Positions 1-8,699 are shown, numbered from the stretch's first letter. The stretch is 59,620 nucleotides of DNA from Candidatus Poribacteria bacterium (GCA_022821495.1 JAJEDN010000048.1:1-59620); one strand, 5' to 3'. Numbers and translations: made by a program. Notes: generated from the letters alone by a model not told the origin.

Positions 1-87
1 GCGAACAGCAGCCTAACTCGCAACCTTACACTACAAGGAATAGTCTAACATTCTTGATAGTTTTTGTCAAGGAAAAACGAAAAGGAG

Positions 88-129
88 CGGGCATTCCTCC
101 CAAACTTAAAAGTTTGGGCTTCCTGCCCG
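88..129 (-). terminator. Hairpin downstream of rpmB, possible terminator
   Basis: A two-part stem is visible: CGGGCA (88-93) pairs with TGCCCG (124-129), and inside it CCCAAAC (99-105) pairs with GTTTGGG (112-118) around a TTAAAA loop. It lies just after the rpmB stop codon on the minus strand. The sequence beyond it in that direction is T-rich but has no clean T run, so termination is only a possibility; it may instead be one of the palindromic repeats of this genome. Confidence 0.35.
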
Positions 130-145
130 AAGATTAGGTGATATG

Positions 146-358
146 CTATACAGCGGCAGGCATTCTCGATATAACTTTGGTAACCTTTCCACTACGCAGG
201 CATTTTGTGCAAACACGAATTCGCCGCGGACCTGCCTCCGTTTGAACCCGAACCCTTTGAAGATTTGGAAGCCAACGCCGCTTTGTGTGCCGGAAAGATT
301 TACTAATCTGGTTACCCGTCATCGGGCGTTTACTGCAAATACTACAAACGCGTGACAT
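146..358 (-). CDS. rpmB: 50S ribosomal protein L28
   Basis: This 70-residue protein is a component of the large ribosomal subunit. It begins MSRVCSICSKRPMTGNQ and carries the family's S-H-x-x-x-K-R-R-W-x-P-N-L-Q core (here with RHTKRRWLPNLQ), followed by the R-V-C-T-K-C-L-R-S-G-K tail. Two Cys pairs (C5/C8 and C50/C53) suggest the zinc-binding form of L28. The length is normal. An AAGGAGAG ribosome-binding site lies just upstream of the ATG, and a good promoter sits about 55 bases further up. It stands alone, with no rpmG next to it. Confidence 0.93.
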   Translation of the reverse strand: MSRVCSICSKRPMTGNQISKSFRHTKRRWLPNLQRVRVQTEAGPRRIRVCTKCLRSGKVTKVISRMPAAV

Positions 359-410
359 TTTGATCTCTCCTTTTTCTTTTCTCGAAAATGTTGGTTAAAC
401 CTAAGTATTA

Positions 411-439
411 ATAATACCACAATTAGGGCGAAAAAGCAA
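411..439 (-). promoter_or_regulatory. Sigma70-type promoter of rpmB
   Basis: On the minus strand, TTGCTT (434-439) and TATTAT (411-416) are separated by exactly 17 bases, and the rpmB start codon lies about 50 bases downstream. The same TGTGG-TATTATTAA context occurs at the tRNA promoter near position 28390, which supports its being a housekeeping promoter. Confidence 0.6.
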
Positions 440-571
440 ATTTTCTTTACTGCAAACCTGTTGTAGGACGGATCTCTGAATCCTAACCCTCCAAAATCGG
501 TGTTATCCCTAATTCAAATTAACTGAGAACCGTTAACGATTCCGCTGGCGACTGATTGCTGATAACTGACG

Positions 572-690
572 GCTATGGTGAATTATAAAAATAAGTTGAC
601 GTTTATCAATAACCCTGTCCTTCTCAAAGTCCCCCTGATAAGGGGGATTTAGGGGGTTGACCTTTTACTGAAAATAGACATGACTTTTTT
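572..690 (+). repeat. Dispersed palindromic element, copy A
   Basis: The left part CTATGGTGAATTATA followed by AATAAGTTGAC and TTTATCAATAAC is repeated almost exactly, inverted, at about 31480-31550. The core CCCCCTGATAAGGGGG is a near-palindrome, and AGGGGGTTGAC follows. The copies differ mainly by insertions inside the core. The right-hand end is not sharply defined. Confidence 0.6.
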
Positions 691-826
691 TCCCGCATCT
701 GATATACTATCTCATTGAGATTTATATACTTCACCACCTATTCATGGGCTCTCAAACACAGACAATACGCTGCAATAGAGGAGAACGATTTCCATACCTT
801 AAATCTGTAACATCAGAACAGAAAAT

Positions 827-2116
827 ATGAAAGTTGCTTATATTACCGCAGGTGCTGCTGGCATGTACTGCGGAACTTGTATCCACGACAATATGGTTGC
901 CACTGTTTTGAAGAAGCACGGTCATAACGTTTCATTGATTCCTACCTATACACCTACCCGAACGGATGAAGCAAACGTCAGCATGAACCGTGTCTTTTTC
1001 GGCGGTGTGAACGTCTATCTTCAGCAAAAACTCTCCATCTTTAGGCACACCCCGTGGACTTTTGATAAACTGCTTGATAGCCCGGCACTGTTGAATGGAT
1101 TAGCAAGATTCAGCGGTGCAACGGACGCGCGCGACCTTGGACAACTCACAATCTCTATGCTCCAAGCTGAGCACGGATATCAAAAGAAAGAATTAGCGAA
1201 ATTAGTCAAATGGCTTGCTGAGGAGAACAAGCCTGATATCGTCTATCTTACCAACTCTATGTTAGTAGGTTTCACGAGAGAAATAAAGAAGGCGTTGGAT
1301 GTACCAGTTATCTGTGCACTTCAAGGCGAGGATATCTTCCTGCAAGATCTAATCGAGCCTTACAAAACAGAGGCGTTAACTCTTCTCCGGGAACGTGCTG
1401 TGGATCCAGATGGTTTTGTGGCACCCTGTCACTACTACGCACAATTTATGGCGGACGCGTATCTTAAGGTTCCTGTCGATAAGATTGACGTGGTTCCGTT
1501 GGGATTAAACATGGATGGGCATGGGATACCTGTTCAAAAATCAGAACCGCCTCCCTTCATTATTGGCTATTTGGCGCGCATCTGTCCTGAAAAAGGGTTA
1601 CATATCTTAGTAGATGCTTTTCACACCGTCGCTGAAGCGATGGGACCTAATAACGTTCAACTGCATGTCGCTGGATACCTCGGAAAGAAAGATGAACCCT
1701 ATTTAGAGGAACTCGGTAATCAGATTCAGGCGTCTGGTTTGTCGGAGAGTTTTGTGCATCATGGCGAGGTAACGCGAACGCAAAAAATTGATTTTCTCAA
1801 CCGCTTACACGTCTTCTCTGTTCCTACTGTTTACCGTGAATCCAAAGGGCTATCCATTATAGAGGCACTTGCTAACGGTGTACCCGTTGTCCAACCCCAT
1901 CACGGCACATTTCCTGAGATGATCAAGGCAACTGAAGGTGGAATCCTTGTGGAACCTGAATCGGCTGAGGCTGTGGCGATGGGCATCATGGAACTCCTTA
2001 ACGATGCCGAACAGCGTGGACACCTCGGAGAAACCGGCAAAATGAATGTCCATGAAAAATTTAACGATGCAGCCATAGCAGAGCAGCTCTTGAAAGTGTT
2101 TGAAAAGTATACCTAA
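827..2116 (+). CDS. GT4-like glycosyltransferase
   Basis: This 429-residue protein is predicted to transfer a sugar from an activated donor, in the GT-B fold glycosyltransferase group 1 (GT4) style. The N-terminal domain starts MKVAYITAGAAGMYCGTCIHDN, a typical acceptor-side Rossmann start with a glycine-rich loop. The C-terminal half has GYLARICPEKGLHILVDAF (the donor-domain entry) and the E-x7-E signature in YRESKGLSIIEALANGVPVV around residues 337-356. Length is usual for the family. No obvious ribosome-binding site precedes the ATG. The acceptor is unknown; the genes next to it do not indicate a polysaccharide cluster. There is no signal peptide, so it should be cytoplasmic or membrane-associated. 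Confidence 0.85.
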   Translation: MKVAYITAGAAGMYCGTCIHDNMVATVLKKHGHNVSLIPTYTPTRTDEANVSMNRVFFGGVNVYLQQKLSIFRHTPWTFDKLLDSPALLNGLARFSGATDARDLGQLTISMLQAEHGYQKKELAKLVKWLAEENKPDIVYLTNSMLVGFTREIKKALDVPVICALQGEDIFLQDLIEPYKTEALTLLRERAVDPDGFVAPCHYYAQFMADAYLKVPVDKIDVVPLGLNMDGHGIPVQKSEPPPFIIGYLARICPEKGLHILVDAFHTVAEAMGPNNVQLHVAGYLGKKDEPYLEELGNQIQASGLSESFVHHGEVTRTQKIDFLNRLHVFSVPTVYRESKGLSIIEALANGVPVVQPHHGTFPEMIKATEGGILVEPESAEAVAMGIMELLNDAEQRGHLGETGKMNVHEKFNDAAIAEQLLKVFEKYT

Positions 2117-2124
2117 TGTAGTTG

Positions 2125-2235
2125 TCAGTGAAGAAGTTACCAGTAACCAGTGCAGGAGTCTCTTTTACTGTAAACTGGCAACTGATAACTGAAAGGTTTT
2201 TCGCAGAAAAACCGTACTGGCAACTGGCAACCTAA
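2125..2235. repeat. Short repeats and hairpin upstream of 4-TM gene
   Basis: The stretch is made of variants of GGCAACTGATAACTGA and TTACCAGTAACCAGT, the same low-complexity family seen near 541, 19135, 21541 and 35466. It contains a perfect 8-bp stem, GGTTTTTC (2195-2202) with GAAAAACC (2206-2213), around GCA. Confidence 0.55.
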
Positions 2236-2247
2236 AGGAAATAAATC

Positions 2248-2733
2248 ATGTCTAAAACATGGCTAATTTTTGTTTTCATGACCGTCTCAGCTTGGGGACT
2301 TTACGGCGTTTTTCTGCATCAGGGACAGGTCTCTATGGGGGACCTTAAAGTAGATCCTAATGTGCGCTACAAAGCGTTCCTCTTTGTCGGTATCGCTTAT
2401 CTGCTCGCAGCCGTCATCGGCTCCGCACTAATGCTTGTCCTTAACGGGGCTGACTGGCAGTTTACGGGCAAGGGCGTCACTTGGTCGTTTGTAGCAGGAC
2501 TTGTCGGTGCTATTGGCGCGTTCGGCGTTTTACTCGCCTTTGGTGCAGGCGGTAGACCCGCAGTCGTGATGTCTATTGTTTTTGCAGGCGCGCCTATTGT
2601 AAATGCTATCGTCGCAACGCTCTCACATCCACCTGCCGGAGGTTGGGGCGCAGTCCGATGGCAGTTTATAGCAGGCATCCTGCTCGCAGCACTCGGCGGC
2701 TGTTTGGTGATGCTTTATAGACCCACCTCATAG
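2248..2733 (+). CDS. Four-helix integral membrane protein, EamA-half-like
   Basis: This 161-residue protein has about four hydrophobic segments: residues 4-22, 43-65, 80-102 and 107-125, with a last one at 138-157. The glycine- and alanine-rich helices and the closing LLAALGGCLVMLYRP resemble one half of an EamA/DMT-type transporter, but the length fits only a single half, so it would have to work as a dimer if it is one. The start is supported by AAAGGAA upstream of the ATG. The substrate cannot be inferred, and the neighbours give no hint. Confidence 0.6.
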   Translation: MSKTWLIFVFMTVSAWGLYGVFLHQGQVSMGDLKVDPNVRYKAFLFVGIAYLLAAVIGSALMLVLNGADWQFTGKGVTWSFVAGLVGAIGAFGVLLAFGAGGRPAVVMSIVFAGAPIVNAIVATLSHPPAGGWGAVRWQFIAGILLAALGGCLVMLYRPTS

Positions 2734-2762
2734 CACGCTAAAAAGCCGCCGTACACTCCCTC

Positions 2763-2810
2763 TTTCGCTGGCGGGGTTTGTAACCCCGCCAATTTTCGTT
2801 GGAGTGTATC
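2763..2810. repeat. Hairpin repeat (TGGCGGGGTTT type)
   Basis: TGGCGGGGTTT is followed after two bases by AACCCCGCCA, giving an approximately 10-bp stem. The same arms occur inside the MITE-like element at 25519-25603. Confidence 0.55.
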
Positions 2811-2935
2811 TCAGAAAGGCTGCTGAATCTCCTATCTCCTGCCTCACTCGATTCAATCGTTTTGCAACAAAATGCACTTTTCACTATCCTTTTCACATGA
2901 CATGTCTCTAATAAGCAACAAGAGGGAGAATTGTC

Positions 2936-3520
2936 ATGCATGCTGAAGAATTAATTGAAGCGAGTGACGCCGAGTTAGTTGTCACAGCACTTGCCGGTAA
3001 TACACGCGCATTTGATGTATTAGTGAACCGCTATCGACGGGCTATGTTGACTGTCGCACAACAAATTGTCCGAAACGCTGCAGATGCCGAAGATGTCGTA
3101 CAGGACGCATTTCTGCGGGCTTTTGAGGCATTACCACAACTCACCGATTTGAATCGGTTCGGCGCGTGGCTGCATTCAATCACCCGCAACCGTGCCTTAC
3201 GATATTATCGAAATACCAGTCGCTATCAACCGCAGGAGGATATGGAACCACACTTAAATAGGGTATCTGATACATCGGCGGCGGATCCTGCTCATATTGT
3301 GGAAAGTGAATCAACGCAGCAGGCAGTTCGAGACGCTATTCAGAGCTTACCTTCAGATTATCAGGCAATTGTTGAACTCTATTATTGGGCAGAGATGCCC
3401 CAAAAACGGATGGCTGAATTCCTCTCCCTGCCTTTGACGACTGTAAAATGGCGGCTTCGTAAGGCGAAAGAGATGTTAAAAGCAAATTTAGAAAAACTCG
3501 GCTACGGCGAGGATGTGTGA
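2936..3520 (+). CDS. RNA polymerase sigma factor, ECF family
   Basis: This 194-residue sigma-70 family factor directs RNA polymerase to a specific promoter set. Region 2 is clear: AFDVLVNRYRRAMLTVAQQIVRNAADAEDVVQDAFLRAF spans roughly residues 25-63. Region 4 follows a linker: LPSDYQAIVELYYWAEMPQKRMAEFLSLPLTTVKWRLRKAKEML at about 140-184, with the helix-turn-helix. The ATG has GGGAGA upstream. The DUF4097 gene starts 46 bases downstream and is probably co-transcribed; in many bacteria such a partner is the membrane or surface protein that the sigma factor serves or is controlled by. No typical zinc-finger anti-sigma factor is visible nearby. Confidence 0.88.
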   Translation: MHAEELIEASDAELVVTALAGNTRAFDVLVNRYRRAMLTVAQQIVRNAADAEDVVQDAFLRAFEALPQLTDLNRFGAWLHSITRNRALRYYRNTSRYQPQEDMEPHLNRVSDTSAADPAHIVESESTQQAVRDAIQSLPSDYQAIVELYYWAEMPQKRMAEFLSLPLTTVKWRLRKAKEMLKANLEKLGYGEDV

Positions 3521-3566
3521 CAATCTTTAGGAAACTTAATTATGAATCCATACGGAGGTAGATACC

Positions 3567-4985
3567 GTGGAACAACAGACACAAGAGAGGCAACAGGAAC
3601 TCAGAGCTCTTTTCCACATGTTGGATCACACCGCAAAGATCGCTGAGGATGCAGCGTTAACAGATACCTTTAAGGACGGCGAAACGCGATGCATCACACA
3701 ATTCAATAACACCCTCGCACGCTTGCGGGAACTCAACGCTGTGCCTGATGGGCTTTTCGACGAACTTCACACTGAAGCGTCTTTTGGCCAAATCGGGATT
3801 GCCTGCCATCAACTCGCAGCCTATCTTAATGAAGGGTTAGGTACAAACACGGATGCTAAGGGCTGGTTCGCCAGCTTTTTCGGTGAACGCTTCATGGAAA
3901 ATCTGGCAGAAGAGGCAGCAGATAAACCGCTTGGAGATATGATCCGCAAGGCTGTTCCTGATTTCTTGACCGAAACAACGTTAGAAGACATCGCCGAAGC
4001 TTTTCCTGTTGCACCGGGTGGAAAACTAAAAATTGATGCTGACTGTGGCGGAATTGATGTACAGAGCACAGGGGACGATACCGTCTCCGTCCGTATTCAA
4101 CGCGCCGCGCAGATAAAAGCAGATCGGCGGGCAACGGAAATCCTCAATAATCTTGATGTTCAGATAGTGCATGAGGCATCCGATGTTAAAATTGAGGCGA
4201 AGTTCACAGGTAATGCAAAACGATGGCAGAAACGGAAAAACGGTCTTGATGTTCAGTTCGATATCCTCGTACCACGACAATATAACCTCGATTTGCAAAC
4301 TGTGTATGGCGATATTTCTGTCGTGAATGTTACAGGAGATGTGAACGTAGAGACCTTCAACGCAGGACTCCGTTTGCAAGATATTACGGGACGTATTGAT
4401 GCCGTCACAGTCATTGGGAATATTGATCTCAAGGCGTTCAATGGAGATGCGGCGCTTCAAACGAAAGGCGGGAATATTACACTGGCAGATGGGACCGGTG
4501 ATGTCAAAGCCAAAACTTCGGGTGGAAACGTCCAAGCGACGCATATTGGAGGCGCAGTCAATGCGGAAACCTCTGGCGGCAATGTTACCCTACGCGAATC
4601 TAAAGGTGGCGCAGATCTGAAAACGGCTGGCGGCAGTATAGAGGTCGAAAACGACGGACCTGTCCTCGCGAAAACCAGTGGCGGTTCCATCCGTTGCCAA
4701 CTTCAAGAGGCATCCACGCATCAGAACTTACTATTAGATTTGGAGACAATGGGCGGCAGTATAAACGTCTCACTCGTTCCAGATATTGCGGCGACTGTCG
4801 AGGCAAAAGTACTCGGCGGCTCGGTAACGACAGAATTTCCTGTAACAGTAAAAGCATCGGGAACTGTGAAACCCGATCAGTTGCAAGGGACTATTAATGG
4901 CGGCGGTCCGCTGCTAAAACTCCGTTCTGTTGGTGGAAATACCATACTCAGGAAAGCAGAGAATGATGATTCAGTTGAAATGTAA
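3567..4985 (+). CDS. DUF4097-type beta-repeat protein
   Basis: This 472-residue protein starts at GTG 3567, chosen because GGAGGT lies 7 bases upstream. The first 150 residues are mostly helical with acidic and basic patches and no signal peptide. From about residue 150 to the end it is a run of short beta strands with repeated S-G-G-N-V, G-G-S-I and G-D-V steps (for example TSGGNVQATHIGGAVNAETSGG), the pattern of the DUF4097 'putative adhesin' beta-solenoid family. It follows the ECF sigma gene and overlaps or abuts the DUF2752 gene. Its exact function is unknown; in related operons such proteins accompany ECF regulators and small membrane proteins. Confidence 0.7.
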   Translation: MEQQTQERQQELRALFHMLDHTAKIAEDAALTDTFKDGETRCITQFNNTLARLRELNAVPDGLFDELHTEASFGQIGIACHQLAAYLNEGLGTNTDAKGWFASFFGERFMENLAEEAADKPLGDMIRKAVPDFLTETTLEDIAEAFPVAPGGKLKIDADCGGIDVQSTGDDTVSVRIQRAAQIKADRRATEILNNLDVQIVHEASDVKIEAKFTGNAKRWQKRKNGLDVQFDILVPRQYNLDLQTVYGDISVVNVTGDVNVETFNAGLRLQDITGRIDAVTVIGNIDLKAFNGDAALQTKGGNITLADGTGDVKAKTSGGNVQATHIGGAVNAETSGGNVTLRESKGGADLKTAGGSIEVENDGPVLAKTSGGSIRCQLQEASTHQNLLLDLETMGGSINVSLVPDIAATVEAKVLGGSVTTEFPVTVKASGTVKPDQLQGTINGGGPLLKLRSVGGNTILRKAENDDSVEM

Positions 4986-5355
4986 CATGTTGCAAAGCAG
5001 GCAAAAGGAATTGATGTTAACTGGATTGTTTGTATGGTTTATCCTGAGTATAGGTGTTTTTATCATACTTCTGCTTCCGTTTGTTGTGCCACAACACCAG
5101 TTAGCGCAGTTTATCCCTGAGTGCAGTTGGCAATCGCAATTTCACAAACCGTGTGCTTTCTGTGGGATGAGTACTGCATTCTACGCCATCTCGCGCGGCG
5201 ATTTTGCCCAAGCACATCGTTTGAATCCTTTAAGCCTCTGCATCTACTCTGTTTTTTTTCTAACTACGCTCTTCGCAGTGATTACCTTAAAACCAAGCAT
5301 ACGTCTTGTTAAAAATATAACAGCGACGCTCCATCGCGACAGCGCGTTCTCATAA
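4963..5355 (+). CDS. DUF2752 family membrane protein
   Basis: This is a small integral membrane protein of 130 residues if it starts at ATG 4963, which has AGGA nine bases upstream. Other starts in the same frame are 4930, 4966 and 4987, the last directly after the previous stop. Two hydrophobic helices flank a C-x-F-C-G-M-S-T-A-F motif (PCAFCGMSTAFYAISRGDF), which is the hallmark of DUF2752. The gene overlaps the end of the DUF4097 gene, which suggests translational coupling. The biochemical role of the family is not established. Confidence 0.75.
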   Translation: MMIQLKCNMLQSRQKELMLTGLFVWFILSIGVFIILLLPFVVPQHQLAQFIPECSWQSQFHKPCAFCGMSTAFYAISRGDFAQAHRLNPLSLCIYSVFFLTTLFAVITLKPSIRLVKNITATLHRDSAFS

Positions 5356-5368
5356 TTTGGAGATCATC

Positions 5369-5620
5369 ATGGGTCTATTATCAATCTTCAGTTTAATTTG
5401 GGGGATATTGGCTATTATTGGAATGGCAGTCGGTATCATTCCATGTTTCGGATCCTTTAATTACCTTAACATTCCGTTTGCGGTGCTCGGACTCCTGTTC
5501 AGCGTCTTGGCTCTCGTCTTATCATCAAAGAAGGAACTCGCTATTGTTGGATTAATCCTTTGTGCCGTAGCCATTTTCATAGGTGGCATCCGACTCGTCA
5601 TCGGCTTCGGGATTTTTTAA
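5369..5620 (+). CDS. Small two-to-three-helix membrane protein
   Basis: This 83-residue protein begins MGLLSIFSLIWGILAIIGMA, with GGAG six bases before the ATG; a TTG start 12 bases earlier is possible but less likely. Three hydrophobic segments cover nearly the whole length (about residues 3-25, 30-50 and 57-80). It resembles DUF4190-like small membrane proteins in general layout, but I cannot assign a family firmly. It is the last gene of the sigma/DUF4097/DUF2752 set, with only 13 bases of spacing. Confidence 0.65.
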   Translation: MGLLSIFSLIWGILAIIGMAVGIIPCFGSFNYLNIPFAVLGLLFSVLALVLSSKKELAIVGLILCAVAIFIGGIRLVIGFGIF

Positions 5621-5687
5621 ATGCAGGATATGGAAGTGAACGCCGTGTCGTGTCTAAGATCAAAACGCATCACCGAGAGGAAAATCA

Positions 5688-6410
5688 ATGAATTGTTTGG
5701 ATTATGGACTTTCTTTTATCAACACTGTTGGCAACGGGAATGCCCCCCGCTTTTGGGTCGAATCTCGATGCCGCATCATAGATGACACAGATGGAAGTTT
5801 CAGCGATTATTACCAATGTGGTTCGTGTAAGAGTGAACACACCTTTGCGGAGAAAAATCTCTTCATAAACCCGAACTACGACTTCCTCCCCGTTTTTGGT
5901 GAAGAAGATATAGCGGTATTCAGAAGGCATGCTTACTGCAACGATAGCTACGTCGAGTATAGACCGGTACAGGAGTACTGGGGAGGTCCCCTATTTGATA
6001 TTCAAGAGGCATCCCCGGTCCGGGTCCTTGAGAGCAACGCAGCTATTATTGAGGCGACACAAAAATCTCTGCCCATCGTAACGCACACAGAAATATGGGA
6101 TACCCATACACATCAGCGGGCAATTATCGAGTGTCCAGTTAAAACGATGAACATAGATGAAAACGCGGGCATCTACCAAGTTGATACAGGAATTGTGCTA
6201 TTGCCAGATCTGTCAAAGCGATATGATCCACAGATTGAGACGTTTAGCCTCGCTTACGTTGCTTTCAACGTACCGCACTTCGCAGACTTCGTTATTGAAT
6301 GCCCGACTGCCATCATTGAAAATGGGGTGGAAGTTACCCAAGTTTACCACTATTCCGAGATTCGGAGTTTAGAAGCAAAGAATACAGTATTCTGCATTGG
6401 TGAACTTTAA
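5688..6410 (+). CDS. Hypothetical protein
   Basis: I do not recognise this 240-residue protein. It begins MNCLDYGLSFINTVGNGNAPRFWVESR and has a C-x2-C pair near residue 45 (YQCGSCKSEHTF), many aromatic residues and no signal peptide or membrane helix. A GAGAGGAAAATCA stretch upstream gives a fair ribosome-binding site. The base composition matches its neighbours. It could be a phage-tail-like or lectin-like protein given the beta-rich, aromatic sequence, but that is a guess. Confidence 0.55.
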   Translation: MNCLDYGLSFINTVGNGNAPRFWVESRCRIIDDTDGSFSDYYQCGSCKSEHTFAEKNLFINPNYDFLPVFGEEDIAVFRRHAYCNDSYVEYRPVQEYWGGPLFDIQEASPVRVLESNAAIIEATQKSLPIVTHTEIWDTHTHQRAIIECPVKTMNIDENAGIYQVDTGIVLLPDLSKRYDPQIETFSLAYVAFNVPHFADFVIECPTAIIENGVEVTQVYHYSEIRSLEAKNTVFCIGEL

Positions 6411-6451
6411 CAGACACTCTCATTCACATAAATGCAGTTAGGTCGGTAATC

Positions 6452-7042
6452 CTAATCAGGGAATGTGACGCGTTGGTAGATTTCCTGCAAGGGTAATTCG
6501 CATTGGACGGAAGGCAGGTGCAGGATCTCATCATATTTTTCAATATCGGTAAAAATCCATAGCTTTTCTTGGCGGCGATAGTGATCAACACGAATCTGAT
6601 CTTGGGAAACGAGAACGTATTCTTGCAACGATGTGAGTTGACGATAATGCGCGAATTTTTCACCTCTATCATACGCCTCGGTTGATAGCGAAAGCACCTC
6701 TACGATGACAATCGGGTTCAGGAGCGAGTCAAAGACATCGTCTTCAAAACGGGGCGCATCACAAACAACACCGACATCGGGATAAAAATAACATTTTGCT
6801 GTGGGAATACTGATACGCATGTCATTCGCGAAAACAGCACACGGACTGCCCTTCAAGCGTGTGTGAAGTTCACTAAGGATATTACTTGTAATAAGATTGT
6901 GTGCGAAACTTGCCCCGGGCATGTTGATAATCTCTCCATTAACGTATTCACTTCTGACTGTTTCAGCGTCAGGTATTACCTTGCGTTCTAAAGTGACATA
7001 TTCTTCTGGTGTGAGGTGTGTTTGCGCCCCTTTCGTTGCCAT
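6452..7042 (-). CDS. Uma2 family (DUF820) putative restriction endonuclease-fold protein
   Basis: This 196-residue protein belongs to the Uma2/DUF820 family, a PD-(D/E)XK-fold group that is strongly expanded in cyanobacteria and Poribacteria-like bacteria. Visible family marks are LTPEEYVTLER near the N-terminus, the central YFYPDVGVVCDAPRFEDD (PD motif), NPIVIVEVLSLSTEAYDRGEKFAHYRQL (the E-V-L-S-x-S-T-x-x-Y-D-R-x-x-K block) and EYVLVSQDQIRVDHYRR. GGAGG precedes the ATG by six bases. The biological role of the family is not known. It stands alone, downstream of and convergent with the hypothetical gene. Confidence 0.88.
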   Translation of the reverse strand: MATKGAQTHLTPEEYVTLERKVIPDAETVRSEYVNGEIINMPGASFAHNLITSNILSELHTRLKGSPCAVFANDMRISIPTAKCYFYPDVGVVCDAPRFEDDVFDSLLNPIVIVEVLSLSTEAYDRGEKFAHYRQLTSLQEYVLVSQDQIRVDHYRRQEKLWIFTDIEKYDEILHLPSVQCELPLQEIYQRVTFPD

Positions 7043-7134
7043 GATTTTCCTCCGAGAATTTTTAGTGATTCTATTATAGCACAGTTACGGGCAGGGGGCA
7101 AGATTTTTACATGTCCTCACCCAAACGATTTTTC

Positions 7135-7163
7135 TTGCAAAAATTTTTCTGTTTGCTTATAAT
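7135..7163 (+). promoter_or_regulatory. Sigma70-type promoter of the sugar ABC operon
   Basis: TTGCAA (7135-7140) and a perfect TATAAT (7158-7163) are separated by 17 bases. The binding-protein start at 7251 is about 80 bases downstream of the expected transcription start, so there is a leader of moderate length. Confidence 0.7.
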
Positions 7164-7250
7164 GCGTAATAAAGCACCGAGGAACTGTATATCAGATTTT
7201 AACAGGTGCTGATAACAACTCGCATGATCTTTATATGGAGGAGAGAAAAT

Positions 7251-8570
7251 ATGAAAAGTGTTCGCATAAGTCTGGTCTTAGCACTAATACTTGCATTCGC
7301 ATTTGTTAGTGCCACGAAAGCCGATAACCATCAATCTTTAACCATTGTCTGGGCAGAATGGGATCCAGCTAATTATTTGCAAGAACTCTCAAAGGACTTT
7401 ACCGCTGAAACCGGAATTGCTGTTGATGTCATCCAGATTCCGTGGCCCAACTTCCAAGATAAAGTGTTCACAGCGTTTGTCGGAAAGAGCGATCTTTACG
7501 ATATTGTCATCGGTGATAGTCAGTGGCTCGGCAGAAACTCGCAAGGTGAAAACTACATCAATCTAACCGATTGGATTAACGAAAATATTGATGTCGATGC
7601 TATCTACGGACCCGCGATGACAGCGTTTGCTGAATATCCGAAAGGCAGCGGAACCTACTGGGCATTGCCTGCAGAGGTAGACGCCGCGGGATACGTCTAT
7701 CGGAAAGACCTTTTTGAAGACCCGAAGGAAATGGCGGCGTTTGAAAAGAAATACGGCTACGCACTCGCACCCCCGAAAACTTATGACCAACTTCGCGATA
7801 TTGCCGAATTCTTTACACGTCCAGACGATGATCTCTACGGTATCGCAACATGGTATAGCAAGGAATACGACGGTATTACGATGGGCTTTCAACAGGTGAT
7901 GTGGAGCTTCGGTGGCACTTATGGCGACGCAGATACCTATAAAGTCGCTGGACACCTTAACTCGGAAGACGCTGCCAAGGCACTCGAATTCTATACTGAC
8001 CTGCTCCAGTTTGCGCCCCCAGATGCCCCGAACTACTACTGGGCTGAGACGCTGAATGCTTACAACTCTGGTAAGGTTGCGATGGCAATGAATTATTTTG
8101 CCTTTTTCCCTGGGGTGCTTAATCCAGAAGTAAATAAAATCTCCCACGATAAGAGCGGTTTCTTCATCGCACCCGCCGGTCCAAAAGGACACTACATTAG
8201 CATCGGTGGACAAGGCATGTCCATTTCTTCTTTTTCTAAAAACAAGGACATTGCCAAGCAATACATGAAATGGTTTATGCAGAAACCTGTGCAGGAGAAA
8301 TGGGCAGCACTGGGTGGGTTCACGCCGCACAAAGAGGTGTTGCAGTCGGATACCTTTAAGATGGCAAGTCCCTTTAACAAGGCTTTTGCGGAGAGTTTTC
8401 CATACCTGCGCGATTTCTGGGCAGTACCAGAATACGCAGAACTCTTAGCAGCTTGCCAGACCCACTGGAACGCAGCCATCTCTAAAATCAAGACGCCTCA
8501 GGAAGCGCTCGACGCTATCGCCCGAGAACATGAGGAAATCTTCGAGGACGCAGGCTACTACGACGAGTAG
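7251..8570 (+). CDS. ABC transporter sugar-binding protein, family 1
   Basis: This extracellular solute-binding protein of 439 residues would capture a carbohydrate outside the cytoplasmic membrane for import. The start at 7251 is set by a GGAGGAGAG site just upstream. It opens with MKSVRISLVLALILAFAFVS, a signal peptide, with a likely cut after A-T-K-A. The mature part begins LTIVWAEWDPANYLQELSKDFTAETGI, the usual first strand and helix of family 1 binding proteins. Two permease genes follow. No ATPase gene is present in the window, so a shared MsmK-like ATPase elsewhere is likely. The substrate is not evident. Confidence 0.88.
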   Translation: MKSVRISLVLALILAFAFVSATKADNHQSLTIVWAEWDPANYLQELSKDFTAETGIAVDVIQIPWPNFQDKVFTAFVGKSDLYDIVIGDSQWLGRNSQGENYINLTDWINENIDVDAIYGPAMTAFAEYPKGSGTYWALPAEVDAAGYVYRKDLFEDPKEMAAFEKKYGYALAPPKTYDQLRDIAEFFTRPDDDLYGIATWYSKEYDGITMGFQQVMWSFGGTYGDADTYKVAGHLNSEDAAKALEFYTDLLQFAPPDAPNYYWAETLNAYNSGKVAMAMNYFAFFPGVLNPEVNKISHDKSGFFIAPAGPKGHYISIGGQGMSISSFSKNKDIAKQYMKWFMQKPVQEKWAALGGFTPHKEVLQSDTFKMASPFNKAFAESFPYLRDFWAVPEYAELLAACQTHWNAAISKIKTPQEALDAIAREHEEIFEDAGYYDE

Positions 8571-8572
8571 AG

Positions 8573-8672
8573 ATTGGAAGATAGGAAGACTGGAAGTTTG
8601 GAAGGTTGGCAGTTATCCGATCCTTCCATCCTTCCACCCTTCCCTCTAAATTTTTCCGCACTTCCATTCTAT
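8573..8672. repeat. GGAAG/CTTCC low-complexity inverted repeat
   Basis: A series of GGAAG units (for example GGAAGATAGGAAGACTGG) is followed by a series of CTTCC units (CCTTCCATCCTTCCACCC). The two can pair into a long imperfect hairpin between the binding protein and permease genes. It is open in the permease frame but is probably not translated. Confidence 0.55.
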
Positions 8673-8699
8673 AGCACTTCCACAAGTTTCGTTAGAAAT

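Larger units (their letters stand above)
359..826. other. Intergenic region with repeat elements
   Basis: This is 468 bases without a credible gene. It holds the rpmB promoter, a short GATAACTGA-type repeat (about 541-570) and one copy of a dispersed element (about 572-690) whose core AAAGTCCCCCTGATAAGGGG recurs elsewhere in the window. No clear promoter for the downstream glycosyltransferase could be fixed. Confidence 0.6.

Noticed and set aside
143..355. Plus-strand 70-residue frame
   Set aside because: It is the exact antisense shadow of rpmB, which is certain.
8574..8699. Longer N-terminus of the first sugar permease
   Set aside because: The 42 extra residues come from the GGAAG/CTTCC repeat and do not resemble a permease start.
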